A stretch of 37,425 nt of DNA from Prevotella sp. (GTDB lineage: Bacteria; Bacteroidota; Bacteroidia; Bacteroidales; Bacteroidaceae), in NCBI GenBank assembly GCA_017458195.1, contig JAFTGI010000026.1:1-37425 (forward strand), given 5' to 3'. Positions 31,806 through 37,425 of the stretch are shown piece by piece; positions within the stretch are counted from its first letter, which is position 1, and the number at the start of each line of letters is the position of its first letter. The notes under the pieces are model-generated. The model searched no databases and was not told where the DNA came from. It was given only the letters and a program-made list of their open reading frames with translations. The position numbers were made by a program, and so were the translations under genes.

Positions 31806-33059
31806 ATGGACAGAAAGATTGAAAAGACACGGGCACAACGGCTGATGAAGCACTGGCCTTACATGGCAGGCGCAGCATTGCTGTTGGCCGTCGGGTGTTG
31901 GTTGTTGTTCGGCAATCATGCCTCGACGCTGCGCATCAGTGCCGACGACGTGACCGTCAGCGAGGTCAGCCGGACTGAGTTCAAGGACTACGTGCGCACC
32001 AACGGACAGGTGCTGCCCATCCAGGTGGTGCAGATCTCGCCCGAGGAGGGCGGCATCGTCGTGGAGAAGGTGGTCGAGGAGGGCACCCACGTCAAGAAGG
32101 GCGACGTCATCGTCCGGCTGAGCAACTCCGGCCTCGACCTGCAGATCCTGAATGCTGAGGCCGAGCTGGCCGAGAAGCAGAACCTGCTGCGCAACACGCA
32201 GGTGGCCATGCAGCAGGACCGGCTCAACAACATGACCGAGCAGGCTCAGCTCGACATGGACACGGAGCGCAAGCAGCGCGCCTACGAGCAGAGCCAGCGC
32301 CTCTACGAGCAGAAGCTCATCAGTCGTGAGGAATACCTGCAGGCGCAGGAAGACTATCAGCTCTCGCAGAAGAAGCGCTCGCTGGTCACGAAGCGCCTTA
32401 GGCAGGACTCGCTCTACCGCACCGTGCAGATGGACCAGATGGAGGACAACCTGGAGAACATGCGCCGCAACGTGGTGCTCGTCCGTCAGCGCAAGGACAA
32501 GCTCGAGGTGCGCTCGGCCATCGACGGCGAGCTGGGCCTGCTCGACGTGGAGCTGGGCCAGAGCATCTCGCCGGGTCAGAAGATCGGACAGCTGAACGAC
32601 CTCTCTGACTATAAGGTGCAGGCGCAGATCGACGAGCACTACATCGACCGCGTGCGCCAGGGACTGACCGCCACCTTCACCCGCAGCGACAAGCAATACG
32701 AGCTGCAGGTGCGCAAGGTCTACCCCGAGGTGCGCGAGGGCAAGTTCCGCTGCGACTTCGTCTTCCGCGGCCCGCGCCCGGAGAACATCCGCACCGGCCA
32801 GACCTACTACCTCGACCTCGAACTGGGCCAGCCTGAGCAGGCCGTGCTCATACCCCGCGGCACCTTCTTCCAGACCACCGGCGGACAGTGGATCTTTGTC
32901 CTCTCATCCGACGGCTCTCGGGCCTACCGCCGCTCAATCCGCATCGGTCGGCAGAACCCGCAGTACTACGAGGTGCTCGAGGGCCTGGAGCCCGGCGAGC
33001 GCGTCGTCACCAGCGGCTACGAGGCTTTCCGCGACAACGAGGTGCTGGTCATCCGATAG
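31806..33059 (+). CDS. Efflux periplasmic adaptor (membrane-fusion protein, HlyD/MacA-like)
   Basis: A 417-residue adaptor linking an inner-membrane pump to an outer-membrane channel. An N-terminal membrane helix (17-36) precedes the first half of a lipoyl-like domain ('ISPEEGGIVVEKVVEEGTHVKKGDVIVRL', about 78-107) and a long alpha-helical hairpin rich in Gln/Glu/Arg (about 110-225). The second lipoyl half ('VRSAIDGELGLLDVELGQSISPGQKIGQL') and beta-barrel domains follow. It is divergent from the response regulator and led by operator 1. The MacB/FtsX-type permease at 35153 is its likely partner, together with an outer-membrane channel outside the window. Confidence 0.92.
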   Translation: MDRKIEKTRAQRLMKHWPYMAGAALLLAVGCWLLFGNHASTLRISADDVTVSEVSRTEFKDYVRTNGQVLPIQVVQISPEEGGIVVEKVVEEGTHVKKGDVIVRLSNSGLDLQILNAEAELAEKQNLLRNTQVAMQQDRLNNMTEQAQLDMDTERKQRAYEQSQRLYEQKLISREEYLQAQEDYQLSQKKRSLVTKRLRQDSLYRTVQMDQMEDNLENMRRNVVLVRQRKDKLEVRSAIDGELGLLDVELGQSISPGQKIGQLNDLSDYKVQAQIDEHYIDRVRQGLTATFTRSDKQYELQVRKVYPEVREGKFRCDFVFRGPRPENIRTGQTYYLDLELGQPEQAVLIPRGTFFQTTGGQWIFVLSSDGSRAYRRSIRIGRQNPQYYEVLEGLEPGERVVTSGYEAFRDNEVLVIR

Positions 33060-33135
33060 TTTTTCCTTCGTTTGCAACTTTCTTCGGTTGTTCGTCGTCT
33101 AATGGGTGAGAGTGTAAAGAAATCATACAGAAAGG

Positions 33136-33209
33136 TGTCTAATCTTTAGACATACCAGCCGGACTGCCGATTTTTTTTATTGTTATTCGCGTAGCAAATC
33201 GTAACTTTG
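33136..33209 (+). promoter_or_regulatory. Operator 2 and promoter of the small secreted protein gene
   Basis: TGTCTAA-TCT-TTAGACA (33136-33152), 49 bases, then TAACTTTG (33202-33209). CATAC again lies 7 bases upstream of the palindrome. Only the three central bases differ from the other sites. Confidence 0.85.
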
Positions 33210-33256
33210 CAGCGTCAAACAAATAAACGTTGAACCCTTTAAAAATGATAACAACA

Positions 33257-33808
33257 ATGAAGAAGTTAGTATTCGCAATGATGATGTGCCTCACGGCCAC
33301 GATGACCCAGGCACAGGTGCTGGACAAGCAGACCGTAAGCAAGGTCTACGACGACGCTGTGATGCGTAATGAGTGTGAGTTTGCCTATGACGCCGAGTAC
33401 GATGGCGATGCCATCACCACGCTCTATGTCTACAAGAAGAAGCAATGGCGGCGCGGCGACGTCACCCTGACGCCCACCTACCAGTATCAGTATGCCTACG
33501 ATGCCGACGGACGGCTGCTCAGCCGCACCACCCTGCGCTGGTATAACGGCGAGTGGCTGACGATGGGCCGGCTGGACTACACCGTCGACCTGGCCACCTA
33601 CAGCGTGGAGTACAGCCGCTGGAACCCGCGTCGCCAGCAGTTCGACCGCCCTGCGGAGAAGATGACCTACACGCTGATCGGCGACTGTGCAGTGGACCGC
33701 GTGAGCTGCTACCAGCGCCTGAACGACCGCGCCGACTATCAGCTGCTGTGGCAGGCCTTCATTGTCGGTCAGCCCATGGCCGACGACAACTATCTGACGC
33801 AGAAGTGA
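33257..33808 (+). CDS. Small secreted protein, possibly DUF3836-like
   Basis: 183 residues from ATG 33257 (MKKLVFAMMMCLTATMTQAQ, a signal peptide); ATG 33245 would add only four residues. The mature part contains 'YQYQYAYDADGRLLSRTTLRWYNGEW' and 'YSVEYSRWNPRRQQFDRPAEKMTY', Tyr/Trp-rich beta strands that recall the Bacteroidetes DUF3836 family; I am not certain of that assignment. Its function is unknown. It carries operator 2 with the same spacing as the adaptor and permease genes, so it probably works alongside the efflux system in the periplasm or at the surface, perhaps in envelope stress. Confidence 0.8.
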   Translation: MKKLVFAMMMCLTATMTQAQVLDKQTVSKVYDDAVMRNECEFAYDAEYDGDAITTLYVYKKKQWRRGDVTLTPTYQYQYAYDADGRLLSRTTLRWYNGEWLTMGRLDYTVDLATYSVEYSRWNPRRQQFDRPAEKMTYTLIGDCAVDRVSCYQRLNDRADYQLLWQAFIVGQPMADDNYLTQK

Positions 33809-33830
33809 CACTACGTACATTATTAATCCC

Positions 33831-33890
33831 AAGAGATTAGCGAATCTCTCTCGTTTTTTGAAAGGCGGGTCCCTGTGAAGTGGCCCGCCT
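33831..33890 (+). terminator. Terminator region after the small secreted protein
   Basis: AGAGATT-AGCG-AATCTCT (33832-33849) is followed by TCGTTTTTT, a short intrinsic terminator. A second stem AGGCGGG...CCCGCCT (33863-33869 with 33884-33890) follows and then a weak T-run. Confidence 0.65.
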
Positions 33891-33947
33891 GCTTTATATA
33901 TGCAATAAATAGGAGGGTTTCAGCGTTTAAACAGAACAAGCGGAGTT

Positions 33948-35042
33948 ATGAAGAAATCGATATACGAGAGCCAGAAAGCCTTTGCGGGCGAGAAGATACC
34001 AACGATGCACCGGCGTATGGTGGACCACGACTACCAGGAGCGCCGGATGTACATGATCACGATGGTGACCGAGGGGCGGCGTCCGCTGTTAGGCACAGTT
34101 GTGGGCAGGAGCGATGGTCTGCCAGGCACGCCCGACGAGCCGCGCACCGTGCCCACGGAGCTGGGTAGCAGGGTGGCGCAGTGCTGGCATGAGATAGCCG
34201 TGCGCTACCCGCAGATCGACGTGCTGGCACTGCAGCTGATGCCCGACCACTTCCATGGCATCCTCTTTGTCAAGGAGCGGCTCGACCGCCCGCTGGGCAA
34301 GGTGCTCCTGGGCTTCAAGCAGGGCTGCAACAAGGCCTTCCGCGCCCTTGTTCCGTCTGTTCTGTCTGTTGCTGTAATACAGCAACAAACACAACAGCAA
34401 CGGTGCGACCGCAAGCACGGCCTCCTCTTCGAGCCTAACTACAACGACAAGGTGCTGCTCCAGGCCGGACAGTTGAAGCGCTGGAACGATTACCTGCGCG
34501 ACAACCCCCGCCGCCTGCTCATGAAGCGCGAGTACCCCGACTTGTTCCGCGTGCAGCGAGGCCTGAAGGCTGCCGGCATGTCATTCTCCGCCATTGGCAA
34601 CAGGTTTCTCTTGCAGCGGCCGGTCCTGATGCAGGTGCAGTGCTCGCGCCGACTGAGCGAGGCAGAGATACAGGAGCGCGTCGGCTATTTCATGAAAGCG
34701 GCGGCCGGAGGGGCCGTCCTCGTTTCACCCTCCATATCGGCTGGCGAGAAAGCTGTGATGCGGGCCGCCTTCGAGCGCGGCTACCCGCTCATCTACCTTC
34801 AGGAGAACGGCTTCACCGACCTGGCCAAGCCCGGTGGCCTGCGCATGGAGGCCTGTGCCCGCGGCCAGCTGCTCATCCTTGCCCCGTGGGAGCATCATAA
34901 CGAGCGCACCACCATCCGTCGCGACCAGTGCCTCTCGCTGAACGAGATGGCGCGCGCCATCTGTTCCGTCTGTTGCTGTAATACAGCAACAAACACAACA
35001 ACAGCAACAAACACAACTGCGGATGAGGGCGAAAGCGTCTAA
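33948..35042 (+). CDS. HUH (Y1) transposase-like protein, REP-associated type, with Rossmann-like C-terminal domain
   Basis: A 364-residue protein whose N-terminal half has the Y1 single-strand nuclease layout: the HUH motif H101-F-H103 in LMPDHFHGILFV, and a candidate catalytic Tyr, Y182, in RWNDYLRDNPRRL. Such proteins nick single-stranded DNA at palindromes and, in the REP-associated group, are domesticated single copies. No IS ends are seen. Residues about 205-345 form an extra domain ('VLVSPSISAGEKAVMRAAFERGYPLIYLQENGF...ACARGQLLILAP') whose pattern recalls SLOG/DprA-like Rossmann folds (inference). Two copies of a 33-nt palindrome-bearing repeat lie inside the gene. It has no operator of the type flanking it and no clear -7 box. 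Confidence 0.75.
   Translation: MKKSIYESQKAFAGEKIPTMHRRMVDHDYQERRMYMITMVTEGRRPLLGTVVGRSDGLPGTPDEPRTVPTELGSRVAQCWHEIAVRYPQIDVLALQLMPDHFHGILFVKERLDRPLGKVLLGFKQGCNKAFRALVPSVLSVAVIQQQTQQQRCDRKHGLLFEPNYNDKVLLQAGQLKRWNDYLRDNPRRLLMKREYPDLFRVQRGLKAAGMSFSAIGNRFLLQRPVLMQVQCSRRLSEAEIQERVGYFMKAAAGGAVLVSPSISAGEKAVMRAAFERGYPLIYLQENGFTDLAKPGGLRMEACARGQLLILAPWEHHNERTTIRRDQCLSLNEMARAICSVCCCNTATNTTTATNTTADEGESV
34364..34396. repeat. 33-nt repeat with 19-nt palindrome, copy 1, inside the HUH gene
   Basis: Identical over 33 bases to 34968-35000. The core GTTGCTGTAATACAGCAAC (34368-34386) is a perfect palindrome around one A. It is followed by AACACAACAGCAAC, which can also pair with the left arm. In the protein it appears as a Gln/Val-rich insertion between the HUH and Tyr motifs. 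Confidence 0.85.
34968..35000. repeat. 33-nt repeat with 19-nt palindrome, copy 2, at the 3' end of the HUH gene
   Basis: Same 33 bases as copy 1 but read in another frame, giving the odd Cys/Asn/Thr-rich C-terminus 'CSVCCCNTATNTTT'. Reading in two frames shows that the DNA, not the peptide, is what is repeated. CAACAAACACAAC is repeated once more downstream. Confidence 0.85.
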
Positions 35043-35058
35043 AAATCATACGCAGGGG

Positions 35059-35132
35059 TGTCTAATTTTTAGACAATCTGCATCCGCCGGGGCCGCGAGC
35101 CTTGGCGGATTCGTTTTTATGCCTTAACTTTG
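35059..35132 (+). promoter_or_regulatory. Operator 3 and promoter of the permease gene
   Basis: TGTCTAA-TTT-TTAGACA (35059-35075), identical to operator 1, 49 bases, then TAACTTTG (35125-35132). CATAC lies 7 bases upstream. It starts 17 bases after the stop of the HUH gene, so the permease does not depend on upstream transcription. Confidence 0.85.
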
Positions 35133-35152
35133 CAGCACAAAAAGAAAAATGT

Positions 35153-37425
35153 ATGAAGGTATTCAGAAATCTATGGTATATGGTGCGCCGCTTCAAGTCG
35201 GCGTACGCGCTGAACCTGCTGGGGCTGAGTCTGGCCTTCGCCTCGTTCTTCGTCATCATGACGCAGGTCAACTATGACTTGGGCTACAACAAGAGCTTTG
35301 CGGAGCACGAGAACCTGTTCCGACTGACGATGAAGTTAGGAGCCGGAATGGAGGACTACGGCACTACGCTGCCCCGGCCGCTGGTGGAGCGCCTGGCGGC
35401 AGCCTCGCCACACGTCACAGGCTATGGTGTGACTCAGGGCTGGACCAACTACGACCAGTTTTTGCTGGACGAGCAGGAGTATTCGTTGAATCTTGTTTAT
35501 GGCATCCACAACTTCGTGGGCGTCTATAAGCCAACAGTCATTGACGGAGATCTGAAGGGCCTGAACCAACAGGCCAATATCGTATTGCCCCGTTCTGAGG
35601 CCGTCCGCATCTTCGGCACTGCCGATGCAGTGGGCAAAACCATGAAATACAAATGGGGGGACGGTTGGCTTTTCAATGTGTGCGCCGTGATAGAGGACTA
35701 TCCAGAGAACAACTTCCTGCATGGCATCAGTTTTATTGGCATCAATTCCAACGAAGGCAACTATCAGAACTGGAACTATGAGGCCTACGTCCGAGTGGAT
35801 GATGCCGCGAACCTGCCAGAAGTGCAAAGTGCCATGCGGCAGACGGCCATCGAACTCTTCAAGGACGAATTCAACATGAAAACCAAGGTGGAGGAAGAAG
35901 CCCTGCAAGTGGTGCTCACCAACGTGGCCGACACCCATTTCTCAAAGACTCTTAATAAGGCCGCGCCGGGCCGCAGCTCCGTCTATCTGCTCATCTGCTT
36001 CTCGCTGCTCATCGTGGTGATAGCAGCCGTCAACTTCATGAACTTCTCGTTGGCAGAAACGCCGATGCGTGTCCGAAGCATCAACACCCAGAAAGTGCTG
36101 GGGGCAACGACAGCCGGGTTGAGATTCAGCCTCATAGCCGAGGCGCTGTTGATCAGTCTGACTGCTTTCCTTGTGGCCTTGGGCATGATTTATATAGCCC
36201 ACGACCTGGGCCTGCAGGAACTGGTGCAGGGCAGCTTCCTGTTGCAGGACCATCTGCCGCTCATCGCCCTCACCCTGCTGCTGAGCATCGTCGTGGGCCT
36301 GTTGGCCGGAGCCTATCCTGCTTATTACGTCACCTCCTTCCCGCCGGCCCTGGTGCTGAAAGGCTCTTTCGGGCTGTCGCCCAAAGGCCGCGTCCTGCGT
36401 ACCATCTTGATATGCCTGCAGTTCGTGGTTTCTTTCATGCTGGTCATCGGCGTGGGCATCATGTATCTGCAGAGCTATTTCATCTATCACACCGACTACG
36501 GCTTCGACAAGGATGAAGTGATGGTGGTGGCCACGGCACCTGACACGCGCAATCATGCCGATGCCATCGACTCAGACCTGCGCATGATTCCCGGCATAGA
36601 GGGAGCAAGCCTCGCGCAGAACATCTTAGGCAGCAGCGACAATTACCAGAAGTGGGGCCGAGGTGAAGGCGACAAGCACATGACGTTTACCTGCATCTTC
36701 GTGGACTGGCGCTTCCTCGACGTGATGGGCATCGACGTCGTGGAGGGGCGCAACTTCCGCAAGGACGATGGCGACGTGTATATCTTCAATGAGTCGGCAA
36801 AGAAGAAATATCCATGGCTCGCCGTCGATAAGCCCATCAATGATGAAGACTTCCCTGTCGTCGGTTTCTGCAAGGACATCAAGTATTCCTCGCTGCGCGT
36901 GGATGACAGTGAGCGGCCGATAGCCTTCATGGTACCCAGCCCGAAAGGCTACTATTGGAATGATGGGTATTGGCGCAATGTGCTGATGGTGCGTGTGGCA
37001 AAGGGTGTTGACAAGCGCGAGGCCAAGCAGAAGGTACTGGAAACGGTGCTGAAGTACGAGCACGACAACGAGCTCACTGTGAACGACCTGCACTATATGG
37101 ACGAAGAATTAGAGAAATCATACCAGCAAGAAAGCCTTTTCACCAAGCAGATTCTGCTGTTCTCCCTGCTGGCCATCCTCATCAGCGTCATCGGCGTGTT
37201 CGGCATGACCATGTTCGAGAGCGAATACCGCCGCAAGGAGATTGGCATCCGCAAGGTCTTCGGCAGTTCCACCAAGGAAATCCTGCTGATGTTCAACCGC
37301 CGCTACCTCTACATCCTGCTGGCGTGCTTCGCGGTGGCCGCCCCCATCGGCTACCTGTTAGGTGTGCACTGGCTCGACGACTTTGCCGTCCGCACCCGCT
37401 TCTCGCCGTTGCTGTTCCTGGTGTC
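35153..37425 (+). CDS. ABC transporter permease, MacB/FtsX type (3' end cut by window)
   Basis: Starts at ATG 35153 (MKVFRNLWYMVRRF) and stays open for 757 codons to the window edge. An N-terminal membrane helix ('AYALNLLGLSLAFASFFVIM') and a periplasmic MacB_PCD-like domain come first. A first FtsX block has helices near 'VYLLICFSLLIVVIAAVNFM', 'LRFSLIAEALLISLTAFLV' and 'LPLIALTLLLSIVVGLLAG'. A second periplasmic domain and a second FtsX block follow ('LLFSLLAILISVIGVFGM', 'YRRKEIGIRKVFGSS'). This is the roughly 800-residue eight-helix permease common in Bacteroidetes. Its ATPase is not in the window and may lie just beyond. It should couple ATP use to export through the adaptor at 31806. 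Operator 3 is immediately upstream. Confidence 0.9.
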   Translation, partial: MKVFRNLWYMVRRFKSAYALNLLGLSLAFASFFVIMTQVNYDLGYNKSFAEHENLFRLTMKLGAGMEDYGTTLPRPLVERLAAASPHVTGYGVTQGWTNYDQFLLDEQEYSLNLVYGIHNFVGVYKPTVIDGDLKGLNQQANIVLPRSEAVRIFGTADAVGKTMKYKWGDGWLFNVCAVIEDYPENNFLHGISFIGINSNEGNYQNWNYEAYVRVDDAANLPEVQSAMRQTAIELFKDEFNMKTKVEEEALQVVLTNVADTHFSKTLNKAAPGRSSVYLLICFSLLIVVIAAVNFMNFSLAETPMRVRSINTQKVLGATTAGLRFSLIAEALLISLTAFLVALGMIYIAHDLGLQELVQGSFLLQDHLPLIALTLLLSIVVGLLAGAYPAYYVTSFPPALVLKGSFGLSPKGRVLRTILICLQFVVSFMLVIGVGIMYLQSYFIYHTDYGFDKDEVMVVATAPDTRNHADAIDSDLRMIPGIEGASLAQNILGSSDNYQKWGRGEGDKHMTFTCIFVDWRFLDVMGIDVVEGRNFRKDDGDVYIFNESAKKKYPWLAVDKPINDEDFPVVGFCKDIKYSSLRVDDSERPIAFMVPSPKGYYWNDGYWRNVLMVRVAKGVDKREAKQKVLETVLKYEHDNELTVNDLHYMDEELEKSYQQESLFTKQILLFSLLAILISVIGVFGMTMFESEYRRKEIGIRKVFGSSTKEILLMFNRRYLYILLACFAVAAPIGYLLGVHWLDDFAVRTRFSPLLFLV

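Noticed and set aside
33948..35042. Complete IS200/IS605 insertion sequence
   Set aside because: The Y1 gene carries a long extra domain, and no flanking left/right end structures or target duplications can be seen, so only a transposase-like gene is called.
35336..37093. Several minus-strand frames (35336-35938, 35942-36556, 36626-37093)
   Set aside because: They lie opposite one continuous permease frame with membrane helices and FtsX motifs that runs off the window end.

Overview
The window looks like chromosome from a GC-rich member of the Bacteroidales, most likely Prevotella-like. Four things point there: promoters of the TAnnTTTG type, a hybrid two-component system of the Bacteroidetes type, secreted proteins ending in the short 'Y-[DN]-L-Q-G-[RQ] ... 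KGLYI ... K' tail common in Prevotella, and a BspA-like leucine-rich-repeat protein with a dockerin-like end. No rRNA, tRNA, CRISPR array or prophage is visible. The genus is an inference and cannot be settled from this sequence alone.

Left edge (1-353): non-coding DNA with a 25-bp direct repeat, a palindrome that recurs at 18.0 kb, and the terminator of the first gene.

Glycan region (354-30213): on the minus strand lie a 1498-residue secreted repeat protein, an AAA ATPase, a hybrid sensor/AraC regulator (HTCS) and a duplicated secreted protein of about 1069 residues. On the plus strand lie a GH43 protein of the endo-arabinanase type, a 977-residue paralogue of the first repeat protein, a GH43-SGNH esterase-LamG fusion, a BspA-like gene broken by a stop codon and a frameshift, a PL1-type pectate lyase, and an orphan FecE/BtuD-like ABC ATPase that overlaps the lyase stop. 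An RluA-family pseudouridine synthase lies between the last two groups on the minus strand. Taken together this suggests breakdown of pectin and its arabinan side chains, sensed by the HTCS. No SusC/SusD pair is in the window. The GH43 and 977-residue genes have nearly superimposable promoter regions, a candidate HTCS operator.

Efflux and signalling region (30210-37425): a histidine kinase and a small REC-Fis response regulator (no AAA+ domain) face a membrane-fusion protein, a small secreted protein, an HUH (REP-associated-type) transposase-like gene and a MacB/FtsX-type permease cut by the window end. The most striking signal is here. Three promoters (fusion protein, small secreted protein, permease) each carry TGTCTAA-N3-TTAGACA exactly 49 bp upstream of an identical TAACTTTG box, with CATAC exactly 7 bp further upstream. 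This looks like a small regulon of the adjacent response regulator. The HUH gene lies inside the regulon without the operator, and contains two copies of a 33-nt palindrome-bearing repeat read in different frames.

Many long open frames antisense to these genes are GC-driven shadows and were left out.
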